Shown here one piece after another: positions 24,645-36,490 of a stretch of DNA of 56,478 nt. Source of the DNA: Entrophospora sp. SA101 (Eukaryota; Glomeromycota; Glomeromycetes; Entrophosporales; Entrophosporaceae). The translations under genes and the position numbers were made by a program. The notes beneath the pieces were generated by a model. The model did no database searches. It saw only the letters and a list, made by a program, of their open reading frames with translations, and had not been told where the DNA came from. The stretch is from assembly GCA_958430865.1 (NCBI GenBank), contig CAUDNR010004080.1:1-56478 (forward strand). Reading direction: 5' to 3'. The stretch's first letter is position 1. Every line of letters starts with the position of its first letter.

Positions 24645-25594
24645 TATGGAATGGATACAATTTGAATATTTAACAAATGGTAGGTTTGATTCATTCATAC
24701 TGCCAAATGGAAAACAGAGTATATATACTCGATTATAAAACAAATTTATTTATTATGAACATCAAAGGTAGCATTGAAATGTTAAATAATTCAAATGAGC
24801 TAGAAGAAAAGTTTTTTGATTATATTAATTCTAGGCATCGAATTATTAAATTCCCTGAAAATGATAATACACAATGGTCATACATTATGAAGAAATTTAA
24901 GAGAATCAAAATGTTTAGATGTACAAGGATAACTGCTGCAATTAGGTTGTAACTGCTACTTTATATGACGCAACTATGGTTGCAATCATGATAAGTGGCA
25001 GTTGGTATCCTAATATCATACACATAAAAAAGTTTTTTTTTGCATAGCAGTAATATACCAGTACGAACAGACAATTGCTATGTCACAGATCTGGGTTTAT
25101 GTAAACCAGTTGATGATGAATTATTATCAAATAAAATATATCAGTGCACCAGAAATTCTCTGAGAAAGTAAACATATCAAAGAATCAGTTATTCATAGTG
25201 TATTGGAATGTTGATGTGTTAAATATTTGCGGGTCATCCACCATTTGTCAATATAGCTCACGATCACATTTAATTTTGGATGTTATGAATGATGGAAATG
25301 TGTTGGGATAGTGACCCTTCTAAAAGACCAACTATCAAAGAACTTTATAAGCTTGAAGATTTAAATAGTGAAGCTATTACAAACAATCCTTATAATAATA
25401 ATTTTAATTCTCAATCAAGACTAACATCACATCCATTGGCATATTGCAGAAGCAGAATATTAAATGACAATATTGGAAATATAAACGATATTACTAGGGC
25501 CAGACGAATCCTACAGCATATCATATTTAAACTAATATTGCTCTTATTAATCATTTATCTCCTTACATTTTATTTTTTTTCCAAGATTAATTAA
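24645..25594 (+). pseudogene. Degraded protein kinase of the fungal tyrosine-kinase-like family
   Basis: Blocks in kinase order are recognisable across frame breaks: MEWIQFEYLTN plus GRFDSFILPNGK (start of the N-lobe, Gly loop lost), YVTDLGLCKPVDDELLSNKI (DFG region, with DLG), APEIL near 25150, GHPPFVNIAHDH (~25226-25270), then MMEMCWDSDPSKRPTIKELY (conserved Arg of subdomain XI) and a tail ending in a hydrophobic C-terminal stretch. These match the expanded kinase family of Rhizophagus (family recall). Several frameshifts and the loss of the VAIK Lys and HRD regions mean it cannot encode an active kinase. Only the last ~100 codons (25289-25594) stay open. Confidence 0.7.
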
Positions 25595-25723
25595 TACATA
25601 TGTCTATCTATTTTCTTTAAATAAAAAATTCTTATACATTATAAATAATTATTTTTATTTTATTTATTATGTCGTAAAGTGATAGATAAGGATTTCAATT
25701 ATTTTTTTTTGTTCATTGATAAT

Positions 25724-27830
25724 TTAACTACCAAGAGGCCCCCATGCACCAAAGATATCCATACTCATTGGCTCTTTAGCTCTACGTATCTGACGAACCA
25801 TGTCGCCTAACTCCTCTTCCAAAAATTCAATTTCTTCCTTACGTTCTTCTTCTGTTACTTCGATTAATTCAGCTTGTCTTTGTTCATACAATAATTCACA
25901 ATTCACTAATATGAATTTATTACAATAATTATAAAGTTGCCCAGCTGAATATATTTTTGCCCATCCTTTCAATTCAATCACATTCTGTGGCAATACAAGT
26001 CCACCATTTATAATCTCATATTCAACTTCATATTTAAGTTCTTTTATTAAATATTTTTCTGAACAATTAAGTAGATCAATGTATAATTTTAATAGATTTG
26101 ATGTTGAGTCTTTATTAGACTTATTATTATTGCTGTTGTTGTTGTTGCTAGTATTTTTACGTTGACCATTTTTATTATTGTTACGCTTACTATTTTTATT
26201 ATTTCTATTTTTATTCCTCTTTTTGGTTGTCATTACAAGGATTACAGCTTCAGATAGTGATTTACCATATAACCATTCAAGAAGCACTAGGAATGAATTA
26301 GGATCTACATCATCCACATTAACATGAACAATTTCGTCAGGATTTGATTCTTTAGTGCCTGCAAGAAACATCACTTCAAAATAATTTGAAGAAGCTGCCA
26401 ACATGTAACGATTAGCTCCTATCTTCTTACTACGTACATTAAAATAAATATCATTAGGCCATTTCATGTTGGTTTGTTCATTATAATTTATAAAAAATTT
26501 AGAAACACCATTTTCTTGTTCTTTCAAAAACCTGTCCAATGAAGCAGTGATCCGTTCTTTCTGAGAACGAGGTATCAATTTGATGTTTACAGGTATGTTT
26601 TTCATCTCTGACGCTCCTGAAAGCAACAGCAATCTTTTAAAACGAGACAATTTAGGACTTACTGCCCTTTTATCCAAACTGATATCTTCACTTATATTTA
26701 AGACAAGATTTTTTGCACACATCCAATTCTCTTGTATAAAAGGATCAGCCCCGTTCAAAAATATGTATGCGTTTTCTTTTAGTTTTTTATGTAAATATTC
26801 ACGATAGTTCATCATATCCAAATACTCGTAGATTTCAAATATAACCTTTTTTAACTTTTTTGTCGCTTTAATTGATTTCCACTGTACCGAGCTAGCTTTG
26901 ATGATAGTATCAATTATTTCATATAGATGATTTAATACCATATGAAATTCAATATTTCTTAATGATGGAAATCTGGTTAGAAAGGAATGCTTTGGTATAA
27001 CATTGTACGAGTATATAGGCGCCTGTGTCCATATGAGGTTTTTGTAAATTGGTAAATGAAGAGATTTAAAAGAGTAAAGTAGATTTTGTTCATATATTAC
27101 ATGATCGTAAGGTGCTTTTGGATGTTCACAAGGTATAAAGTTGATTGATGATAATTCTTCCCATTGACTATCAGATAGCCAAAGTTCTTCAAAATGCTCA
27201 TATAAATAATCCACTGTTTTCCTTGCTCTATATATCAAATTTTCTGGTGGTTTGTCATTTTTTGATAATTCTTCAATTTTCTGTGCACATTTGATAAAGT
27301 CATCTCCAGTTACTTCAAAGCTCGCCCCTAGCTTTTTTACAGGTGTGTTGGTAAACCTTTTTTTTTTTTTTTTTTAGCAATAAAAATATCTTCTGATACA
27401 AGTCTAAATAATGGATTTGTTCTATCGAATGATTCTCGAGGACGTTTCAAGCTTTTTTTTTTTTGGTTAAGAATCATCATAATGTTAAAAAAAACAGAAA
27501 TCAAAATAGTAATGATTATCAATTAATATATATGGTGATGGTTAAAATAATTTCGAGTATAAATACTTACGCATGCTACGATATCATCTAGTTTTAATTG
27601 TTCCAATTCTGAAACCGTTAAACGATTTTTACCTTGAATCGACAAAACTACATAATTCAATCCTTTAAAGATAAAAAACGGGATATTGGTATTAATAATA
27701 ATAATATTTGTAATTTTAATTCAGTAAATCAATCACGGTTCTCTAGGATCTTCCAAAGAACATGCACCCAAATATTTAATCAAATTAATCATTAATTTTA
27801 TTATTGCCTTGTTGTAAATTTTAATAAACT
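25724..27830 (-). pseudogene. BTB/POZ-domain protein C-terminal part, with frame breaks in A-tracts
   Basis: An open frame of about 500 codons (27238 down to 25724) continues upstream as far as NTPVKKLGASFEVTGDD (about 27345). It holds an all-alpha middle region, a BTB domain (NDIYFNVRSKKI...ANRYMLAASSNYFEVMFL...VHVNVDDVDP..FLVLLEWLYG), an Asn/Lys-rich insert, and an acidic coiled C-terminus ending IFGAWGPLGS. Upstream exons are recognisable (RESFDRTNPLFRLVSEDIF; YVVLSIQGKNRLTVSELEQ; IKYLGACSLEDPREP) but do not join: the frame changes inside a T-run at 27358-27374, and the next junction also fails phase beside a T12 run (27452-27463). I recall similar Rhizophagus proteins with an N-terminal HSP90-like ATPase; that part is missing here. 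Either a pseudogene or two homopolymer sequencing errors in a truncated gene. Confidence 0.65.
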
Positions 27831-27837
27831 TGAAATC

Positions 27838-28140
27838 TTGGTTAACGATTTAGCAGCTAGAGTAATATTAGAAATCAATTCTTTATATAAATTAGATCTG
27901 ATACTAACAATTTTCATTGGCCCTTCCATAGAAAATGAGCTTTTATATAAATTAAATCAAGACGACTTAAGTAAAAGAAAGTGTGTTCGTTTTTGGGTTA
28001 ATAGAGAAAGCGAGGTATAATAATTACACCTGTTAAATCTTTAATCCTTGAAACAAAAAGTTCTGTATTCCAAGTTTACCTATTGCAATATCTCTCACTC
28101 CACAAAAAAAGAGATCACATTTGATATCATAATATTAAAA
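27838..28140 (+). pseudogene. Unrecognised coding-like relic
   Basis: The frame VNDLAARVILEINSLYK ... FWVNRESEV ends at 28020 and appears to continue in another frame as PVKSLILETKSSVFQVYLL. It looks protein-like and lies head-to-head with the truncated BTB gene, which may have been broken by this insertion. I do not recognise the family. Confidence 0.3.
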
Positions 28141-28518
28141 TCTTTTGATGTAATTCTATTTTTGAAACTTGCTTGAACTTTCCAGACTATTTATTATCTG
28201 CATCCCCGTAATTCCTCATATCAAAAATTTAAATCAGATAGTTTTGCCCTATTGATAGGGGCGTAGTGGTGTTTATAATTTCACCAGGAAAACTTTCCTG
28301 GCGCAATTATTAAGATCCAGTGTCCCCATTCAAATATCAAGAGCCGAAATGATATTTGAATATCACATATTCGAAATTAGTGTCATATATCTCGAATATC
28401 CATCCGTAGTACTTTTAGATGTCTGTAACAATAGTAACACTTTTGAATATTTGTTAATTCATCAATTGTTAAATTGATTCAAATTCTTAAAAAAAAAATG
28501 TCTTCAAAAGTTAAAGGG

Positions 28519-28722
28519 ATGTTATGTTAATCCATTAACATGGTGGAAAGAAAATAAGAAAGATTTCTCTCCATTAGCAAAATTAGAAAATATCCGCAGC
28601 GTCAGTTCCTGGAGAACGGTTATTACTAATTGGTGATGCTGGGAACCACATTGCACCAAAATATAAATAAGTAGAAAGGTTATTATTTTTAAAGAGTAAC
28701 ATAAAAAAAATATTTTTGAATA
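28519..28722 (+). mobile_element. hAT-family transposase C-terminal (dimerisation) relic
   Basis: Across two frame changes the text reads NPLTWWKENKKDFSPLAKL, then ASVPGERLLLIGDAGNHIAP, then ERLLFLKSNIKKIFE. This matches the hAT C-terminal signature W.....(F/Y)P.LA..A..YL.IPATS..SER.FS.AG, followed by L(V)...LFLK.N. The rest of the transposase is not seen. Confidence 0.75.
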
Positions 28723-29099
28723 GAATTTATCCAAGAAAGTATTACAGATAAGATATTTGAATATAAGATAGATATTCTGGCGCATGAATTTTTCTCTTGA
28801 ATTCCATGAGATATTGTTCCGAATAAACTGGATGTTTAATATAACTATTCTCTAAAGCTCGATATTCTCTGATGTTGTGTGGAGCTCTACAATTTTATGA
28901 TAATAAATAAAGTAAATTGATGGATTTGAGATAAAGATGAAAGTAATGATTAATTAAATTAATTACGAATGTGGATAAATATAATTAACATTTTTCTAAA
29001 AAAAGCCAATTTTTTTAAAAGTACAAGCAACAAGAGGTTGCTTAATATTTGCTAATTCTCCTTCAGGAAACAAAAAATTTTATTTTTATTACTATTATT

Positions 29100-29581
29100 T
29101 TAACTCATTTTTTTTAAAAGATATCGAAAAGATGTTAAAAATATTTTTTCTACAATTAAAAAGATCGTAATGTACATTGGAAACATTATATAGAGATAAA
29201 CCAATCGATATAAACAAGGTCCTTCTTTGAAAGATCCTTTAAAATAAACACATGCATACACATGTAATATTTGATTAGAAAAATAAATATTGTTTAAAAA
29301 ACTTATAATTCTTGCCTACCTTCTATTCCAAATACGCCAACAACTATTGGACGAACAATTTTAACAGTTGTGGATCCCGTAATTGCAAAAATAAAAATTC
29401 TTATAATTGAGTTTATCCACCAAAGCCAGCTCCAACGTTCAAACTTATTATTTTCCAAAACAATTTTATTATTATTATCCACATTTATAAAAACATCATT
29501 ATTATCATCATTTTCCTCATTATGTTCGTAAGATAAGAATGGAGAAGTTACATCTGAGGTTTGTGTTGTAGTTTGATTCAT
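29100..29581 (-). CDS. Small two-exon membrane protein (resembles fungal DUF6787-type proteins)
   Basis: Exon 1 is 29320-29581 and exon 2 is 29100-29236 (donor GAAG|GTAGGC, acceptor TTTAAAG), giving 132 residues in phase. The N-terminus is polar and Asn/Asp-rich. A first hydrophobic stretch is WWINSIIRIFIFAITGSTTV, followed by KIVRPIVVGVFGIEG; exon 2 supplies GSFKEGPCLYRLVYLYIMFP and a second hydrophobic segment, then a basic tail. The GSTT.KIVRP and GIEGS...GP..YR motifs match what I remember of a conserved small membrane protein family of unknown function. The frame is open up to an ATG at 29704, but that extension passes a T13 run and looks less natural, so I use ATG 29581. It may act in an organelle membrane; function unknown. 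Confidence 0.6.
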
Positions 29582-29749
29582 TATTAAGCATTTTATAATT
29601 TTTCTCAAAAAAAAAAAAAATCTGAACTCAATGCATTCAAGTACAAATTTGGAATTTATCTGGAGAATTCGCAAATCATCTAAAGACATCCTGTGCTGCG
29701 CCATTTTCCGAAAATTTTTATCTCGATCTTGCTTTATAAAAAGCTCTAT

Positions 29750-32250
29750 AAATCCAAATTGTAAAAGATCTACGCTTTTGTCACGCGAGTATTTATTAAT
29801 TCTGTGCGTTTGATTATTACCAGAGTTGGCAAATTAACACCCCAAGCCAATGTACTTGTAGCAACTAACACCCGAATCTTTTTATGAAGAAAAATTTCCT
29901 CAACAATTTTTCTGTCACTTTCAGTTAAACCAGCATGATTTGACCTACACCAAACTCAAGTGACATTTTTAAATTTTTATCATTAACTTATAACATAATT
30001 GCTTGTATTTCTTTCTTCAGGCATTCTTAAAAAATGATTCAGATCTTGCACAGTTAATTGAGTCTGATGATCTGGCAAAGCAAATACTATAACAGGTTTG
30101 GACAAACTTGATGGCTGAAATTAAAAAGCCCTTCTTCTTTGATTTCTAACCAATCGGCTAGTGGTATAATGACCTCTAATATAGGACCATAGCTCCACCA
30201 AGGAGATGAATTTCATCAATAATAATTAAAGATATATCCTGTACATAAATTTGATATTTCCAACTACAACTTATATTATCTCATTTTTCAGGAGTTGTGA
30301 TTATTATATCTGACTTTTCAATAGTATGCAGATCTTGAGTAATATCTCCAGTTAATTCCACAAGTTGTCTCTTCATTGGTATGGTCAATCTATCCCTGCC
30401 AATTGTCAACACGTTCACAAACAAGTGCTTTTAATAGTGCTATGTAAACTACCTTAGAATTTGACATTTCATGAAATGCTCTCCTTTTGATAATCAAAAA
30501 ATAAAAGATTTGGTCCTTTTTTTTTAAAAAAAACAAAAGACTTTCAATATAATAATAAGTAATAAATAATAGATAAAATATATAAATTTATCACATTGCG
30601 AGTTCAGCAGTAACTATTTCCAGTTGGTGCACCAATCAATACATTATTAGGTGTTGAACAATTCTACTTGCATTTTGAACAACAAAATGTGAATCAGATA
30701 TCAAAAAAACTTTCAATTGGTATTCTTGACATATATGATCGTAGTAGAATATCAACTTTTCCAAGTGTTGAGTCAGGTGTTTGCTAAAATCCAAAAGAAA
30801 AAAAAAGTTAAAAGTTTTTGATCTTTAATAACCAATAAATTTTATGAAAAGTATATCAATACACACCTTTATTTGATGAGGCAAGCCACTTAAAAGTAAT
30901 TTATCTAATTCTGAGCTTCTTCTTCTCTTGATTTCAAATCTTTAAATTTGCTACTTTCACATACATCTACCATACCTGTATAACCTTGTGAAATAGCAAA
31001 CTCACGAAACAATTATGCAGTTTTCATTGTGTCATTTCGAGAATGAACAAAAACTATTACTTGATGCCCTTCTTTTACAGTATATTAAATATAGTATTTT
31101 ATTTTATTTTATTTTATTTTTCAAATAAATATACTAAGCATGTATGTATACCTTACTCCAACGAACTTTATTAAGATTATCATTGGAAATGGTTGTTCCA
31201 GATTTTCATTTAGCATCAATAAAATGTTGTCCTAATGATGCCAACCTAAACTCACCATCAAAATAAAATAGTCCTTTTGTACCATTATTTAGATCCACTC
31301 TAATAAAATTACAAAAATCAAGGATTATTATACACTCCATAATATTAAAATTGAAATTATCAATATATATTGATGATTAAATTAAACAGTTTGTACCTTA
31401 AAAATTTTGCAACATCAACATAATTCAGCAAAGACCTATTATTTGAATTATTGATTGACTAGACTTGATCTTTAAAATAAAAAAAAATTATTTAATATTT
31501 ATTTGATTGTTGGTTAAAAAACCTTATACAATAAAATTAATTTCAATTAAAGGCAACACATACTTGATGACAAGTATGAGCAACTAAACATTCAAGAACA
31601 GCATCTTGATAGTCATGCAATAAATGGACTTCATCAGTAAATTTTCATTGTATTTAGAATAATTAAAAATAAATAAATAAATAAATATATACCTGGATAA
31701 TTCAACATCTCAGTGCCTTTGCTTGTCACTACATCCCATTTTTCAGGTGTAGTAACAATTATTTATATATTGATGATCTCTGATCTAGTTAATTTCATAT
31801 CGCCTATACAATTTATAGAAACAAAAAACACAATTAAATAATTGTTGATTTGAATAATGCAATGTAATTAAAGACAGTTTCAAACAAAAAAAACCTGTAA
31901 ATTCTTTAACTTGGATGCCTAACCATGCCAAACAACTACTAAATTTTTTACAATTTCTGCTGCCAATGCTTCATTATAGCAATATAAACAATTTTAAAAT
32001 CTAATTTTGAAATATCGAACATTTGTGGTTCAGGTGACATTGAAGGAATCATGAATAGTACATTGTTAATATAGCAATGTTGGTTTTTCCCTATTTTAAT
32101 TAAGCAATCATTTATTTTAAAAATTAATCTCACCAAATAGATATATAAAAAAAAACAAAAAATTTTTTAAAGAAATATATTACAATGCTTGTGGGAGCAC
32201 AATTTAGTTTTCTTATATGCAACCAGATAACCCTATATAAAAAATGAACA
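29750..32250 (-). pseudogene. ASCC3/Slh1-type Ski2-like DExH helicase pseudogene
   Basis: Conserved blocks appear in the right order for a two-cassette helicase. Cassette 1: GKTNIAILTMYYS (motif I), FKIVYIA then LAWLGIQVKEFTG, GDMKLTRSEI, VTTPEKWDVVTSKG, FTDEVHLLHDYQDAV, NYVDVAKFLR, GLFYFDGEFRLASLGQHFID, GHQVIVFVHSRNDTMKTA. Cassette 2: [126 protein letters not shown]. Stops and frameshifts lie between nearly all blocks, and motif I of cassette 2 has lost its GKT. The intact family unwinds nucleic acid in alkylation repair and ribosome rescue. The residual intron structure suggests a genomic rather than a processed copy. Confidence 0.85.
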
Positions 32251-32384
32251 TTATTATTAGTTAGCTGCCATTTAATATCATATGTACATACACATAAGTA
32301 TAAATAAATATTAATATTACTACCCGATTTCATCCAATTCTATCAAATTTACTTATTTAGCAAGGCTCCGAAATATTAATTAAT

Positions 32385-33160
32385 TAACCTGGTGTTTTTC
32401 ACTTAGTCAAAGGTGACTTATTTTTATAATGATAAGAATTAAATTAAATAAAACGTCCTATCAGAAAGTTCGGCCAATCTTATTGCTTCCTTGTGACCTA
32501 ACCACTTTTCTTCCTCACAATATCCAATATGTATTTTTTTATATTTAAAGAACATCATTTTAAGGTAATAAAATAAATAAAACAACAACTTGAGTTTTTA
32601 CAATAATTAAAGTGCCTGTTCATAGAAACCATGTCTTATTTTAAGTAAAATCGCTCACGAAGACAATATCTTTCGTTGAAAAAATTGAAAATTTTCAAAA
32701 TATTATGCTAGTACTTGGATTTTACAAAATGAAATCTGTGAATTTGCAATTCACGTTCAAATTAGCCAATCAGAATTTCATATTCAAACACCAAATTTTA
32801 ATTATAAACTTCAATTTCGTCACGCGTAATTAATTTTCGTCGTTCGTAATAAATATCGTCACACGTAATTTATTACATATTACGTTTTTGGCAAAACAAT
32901 TACCGTCCCATGTGTAGTATTAATCAATTGATTGAGAGACTTTGGTCTTTAGTGAGTGAACTTATCCAGAGTGTTATTGAGGAAGTTAAATAAAAGATTG
33001 ATGATGCTGAAAATCTAATTCTCTAGGAAAATGAGCAATATTAGACAGGAGATATTTAGAATCTTATACCAGAAGATCTTGCATACAAAGAACCTTAACA
33101 TTATATTAGGAGAAAGTCACATTTTCAATATCCCTCATAAATCTTTCATTTTGTTGCAAA
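32385..33160. mobile_element. Retroelement-like relic (LTR-like end and possible integrase scrap)
   Basis: The stretch at 32520-32620 (TATATTTAAAGAACATCATT then AATAAA and TTTTACAATAATTAAA) parallels the 3' part of the solo LTR at 10288-10630. Around 32905-33150 a broken frame reads INQLIERLWSLVSELIQ, reminiscent of the RIERLW motif of integrase-like DDE proteins. TTTCGTCACGCGTAATT-like units repeat three times at about 32815-32870. No intact element. Confidence 0.3.
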
Positions 33161-34242
33161 TTAAATGATTATTATGATATAATAATAAAGATAAGATTTT
33201 TAAATTTCAGTCAAAGAATTTATATGATGTCTTCATTCAATTACTGACTTTGAATACGGGATTGAGATTTCCTTTCTGGAATCATTAGATTAATCCAGTT
33301 TTAAGTTGTAAAGATAATTTTTTTAATGTGATTTTGAGCTTCGACTAATTGAGCTAGACCATCACTATATATATAGTTGTAATTGTTATTATAATATATT
33401 CTTAAAATATTTAATCTATGAAGATTTTGGAAACAAGTGTCAAGTTAGCTGTTGAGATTAGTTATAAATATCTTGATAGTTGAATAATCTAAAATGAATT
33501 TTATTGATCTTTCTCCAAAAGCATTAAATTAATCATTATCATAGATATCTTCCACCAATTTTTATTATAGTAATAAATTTTACATAGTTGTGTAGAGGTG
33601 GTTTCTTCGATAATTTAAATTTTAATTCAATATTATTTTTAAATTATAGTAAACAATTTATTATTACTATTATTTTGGCAGTAAAAGGAATTTTCCATAT
33701 TGCTGGAATGCTTAAGTTATGCCATTGTTATTAACCAAAACACAAGAATAATGTGTTTTGTAATCATCCTCAATATATTTGAACATTTGAATTAATAGTT
33801 CAAGTTTTTAGAAATATTTGTGAAATTAGCCAATCAAATATGGAAGTGTTTGGCTAATTTTAATAGACTATTTTTTGGAATTTGTCATAGAAATCAGCTA
33901 TATAAATTTTATTAAATTATATAAAAACAAAGGTAAAAATAAAATAAAAATATATCTAGTCTACAGTCTTATAAAGTTTTTAGCAAAAGTGGAATTTGTG
34001 ACATTGAGAATCTTTATCATCTGTCAATAAAAAAAAAAAAGGATTATTCATAATATTTTGGGAAAAATAATTTTTTGTAGCACAATAAAAATTGATTAAA
34101 ATATATATATATAAGTTAATTATGTTATCTTATTAAAAAAAAATAAGGAAATAAATCATCTTTTGAAAATAAACCAAAATACAATGATGCTTGTAAAATG
34201 ATACATAGTCTGAGATTGATTAATTTTTAATTACATAAAAAC
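33161..34242. other. Intergenic AT-rich stretch downstream of the GATA gene
   Basis: No coding frame or RNA is recognisable. It contains A/T homopolymers and a TATATATATA run near 34102, and presumably the 3' end of the GATA-factor transcript. Confidence 0.35.
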
Positions 34243-35520
34243 TCAGTTAGAAAACTCTCTTAGATATTCTTCATTGCCATATTTTACTAGTCTCGATAAC
34301 TTGTTCACATCAACATATTGATTTAGTGTGGTAGAATAATAGTAATCTGGACAAATCATGTTGGTGATGGTGATGGTTGTTCTATTCATTAAATGACTTG
34401 TATTGTAACTAGTATTGCTTGTTGTAGTAGCAGTATTATTGTTGTAGTTGTAGTAATTGTTGCTGCCATAGAACCTATGATATTCTTGATTGCAGTAATC
34501 CAATAGAATTGAAAATTCTGTATTTTCAGTTCTAAGGTTGCCATCACTGTTACCATAGATCCTTTGATATTCTTGGCTACAATAATGTGCTAAAAATGAG
34601 AATGTAGAATCTTCAATTTCAACACTTAAATTGTTAATGTCGTTGCAATTATTATAATAATAATAAATACTATTATTAATATTAATACTGTTATTAATAT
34701 TATTACTATCATCTATACTATTATTATTATTACTACTATTAATATTTTTAACAATATTTATGTTGTTGTTAATGTTTTTATTGATATCATCATCATTATT
34801 ACTATTATTATTGTTATTATTATTGTTATTATTATTGTTACTATCAATGTTATTATTGCTGCTATTAATTTCATTATTGTCATTGTCATCATAATTATTA
34901 CTACTATTACTACTATTGCTATTATCATTATTATTGCTGCTTGTAGTGGATTTCTTTGATTTATTAATGATATGTGGTGGCCTATGTACACCATGCCTTT
35001 TATAATAAAGACCACAAGCATTACAATAAATGAAGTCAGGCATTTCCTTTATTTTTTGCCAAATTGGTGTTTCATTAACGCCGCAATTATAACATTCATG
35101 ACCAGTTTTTAATTTCCTTTTTGTCATTGTTGTTGTCGTAGTTGTTGCCATGGTTGTAATTATTGAAGAAGAGCGAGAAGTAGAGTATGGTTCTGATTGT
35201 TTTCTTCTATTACATTTCTTGCTTTTAGATATGGGTCGTGACGAGGGCAATGAATTGTTACGGGCTGTAAAAGAATCTTGATTTGGAGTTGGGTTAGATT
35301 CTGAATTTAGGTCTGAAGTTAGGTTTGAAGTTGAGCTAGAATTTGTGTTTGTAGTTATTCTTGAAATTGAGTTCAAGGCAGAGGAGTAAATTCTTAACCT
35401 AATAAAAGGTTTAGAAGAAGTTATGGTAGTAGCGGTTGTAATGGTGGTAGGTGGTGGAATTGGTGAATTAATCGATCCAACAATTGAAGTGGTTGAATTA
35501 GTTGATATTAATGAATCCAT
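34243..35520 (-). CDS. GATA-type zinc-finger protein with C-terminal repeats
   Basis: A single-exon 425-residue frame starting MDSLISTNST. A Ser/Thr-rich N-terminus leads to a basic stretch and one GATA finger: CYNC (C143, C146), TPIWQ, then CNACGLYYKRHG (C166, C169) and HRPPHI. The finger should bind (A/T)GATA(A/G)-like DNA in the nucleus. The loop between the Cys pairs is 19 residues, not the usual 17 or 18, and the usual Arg after TPLW is Gln. A long Asn/Asp/Ser/Ile-rich low-complexity region follows. The C-terminus holds three related units: FSFLAHYCSQEYQRIYGN, FSILLDYCNQEYHRFYGS and LSRLVKYGNEEYLREFSN. No intron is needed. The GATA call is secure; target genes are unknown. Confidence 0.9.
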   Translation of the reverse strand: MDSLISTNSTTSIVGSINSPIPPPTTITTATTITSSKPFIRLRIYSSALNSISRITTNTNSSSTSNLTSDLNSESNPTPNQDSFTARNNSLPSSRPISKSKKCNRRKQSEPYSTSRSSSIITTMATTTTTTMTKRKLKTGHECYNCGVNETPIWQKIKEMPDFIYCNACGLYYKRHGVHRPPHIINKSKKSTTSSNNNDNSNSSNSSNNYDDNDNNEINSSNNNIDSNNNNNNNNNNNNSNNDDDINKNINNNINIVKNINSSNNNNSIDDSNNINNSININNSIYYYYNNCNDINNLSVEIEDSTFSFLAHYCSQEYQRIYGNSDGNLRTENTEFSILLDYCNQEYHRFYGSNNYYNYNNNTATTTSNTSYNTSHLMNRTTITITNMICPDYYYSTTLNQYVDVNKLSRLVKYGNEEYLREFSN

Positions 35521-36280
35521 TATTTTTCAAATCAAAAGTTAGTTATCAATTAATTTATATACAATATATTTAATTTAATTGTTCAAAAATTCCAATAATA
35601 CTGATTTCTGTAAATCAATTGAAAATTTGAGTTGTTGTTGTAGCACAATTGTATTATATGCTACAGCAAATCAATTAAAAAGATTCAACTTTAAAGAGTT
35701 TAACGAACTTGTTTAAGCGGTTGTTATTGAGAGAACATCAAAACAACAATATAAAAATTTGAAAAGTTGATTAATTTAATTTTATTGAATTATAAATTTT
35801 CAAGTTAATTATTATTATAAATATTAAATTCAAATGCAAATATCCAATTTCTTGATTCCTGACACTTTGCTATTGCGGCAATTGCTTTACATAATTAATT
35901 CTTTTGATGCTTTATAACTTCATGGTTTCAATTAGCTAATGATAAAAAAATTGAAAATTAAAGCAATTAACCTAATAAAGTAAAGATAGGTAGGATGGTG
36001 ATTCCTATTTTAAAGCATCATCATTATAGCACAATATTTGTTATAAACTATGAATATCTTTGAAGTTTTGCTGAAAAACAAACCCCTAATTTTATCAAAC
36101 GCCAATTCTGGCAATACATTTGATTACTACGTAAAAAAAACAAGTAAAAAATCTAACGTGTGTGAAAATCTCTTTAAATAAATAATTTTTTATTTTATTC
36201 AAGATCCTAATAAATAATCATCAAGTAAATACGTTTGAGAATTAAAGTGTAAATAGTATCAAAATAACTAAATGAAATTA
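35521..36280. other. Upstream region of the GATA-factor gene
   Basis: AT-rich DNA. A GTTGTTGTTGTAGCACAATTG stretch lies near 35630. It presumably includes the promoter of the minus-strand GATA gene; no specific motif can be assigned. Confidence 0.35.
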
Positions 36281-36490
36281 CTAACTAGTAACAAAATGAA
36301 TATTTGTAAAAAACTCTGGTTGGTTTAATAGTGAAGGATATAAATGATGGAAAATTTTATTCCTTGAAATGTCTCCCAACAACATCTGCATCTGAAATTT
36401 CTCATATCGGAGGTTGCTTCCTTTTATTTGCTCTTCTGATGCGTCGCATACAAACATTGCTGCCACATTAGAATCACCTTCAGTTAACAT
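36281..36490 (-). CDS. Hypothetical small protein
   Basis: A 69-codon frame starting MLTEGDSNVAAMFVCDASEE and ending at TAG, with balanced composition (EQIKGSNLRYEKFQ, LGDISRNKIFHHLYPSLL) unlike the AT-noise frames around it. Another ATG 16 bases upstream in a different frame stops quickly. No domain recognised. It could be a genuine small gene, one exon of a decayed gene, or chance. Confidence 0.3.
   Translation of the reverse strand: MLTEGDSNVAAMFVCDASEEQIKGSNLRYEKFQMQMLLGDISRNKIFHHLYPSLLNQPEFFTNIHFVTS

Noticed and set aside
28730..28890. Minus-strand frame APHNIREYRALENSYIKHP after a TTGTAG acceptor-like site
   Set aside because: Protein-like, but it has no joinable exon on either side, overlaps no known family and lies between a hAT relic and a complete two-exon gene; not enough support for a gene call.
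30170..30240. tRNA-like A-box (CGGCTAGTGGTATAATG)
   Set aside because: No matching B-box or cloverleaf follows, and the stretch is explained by the helicase pseudogene on the other strand.
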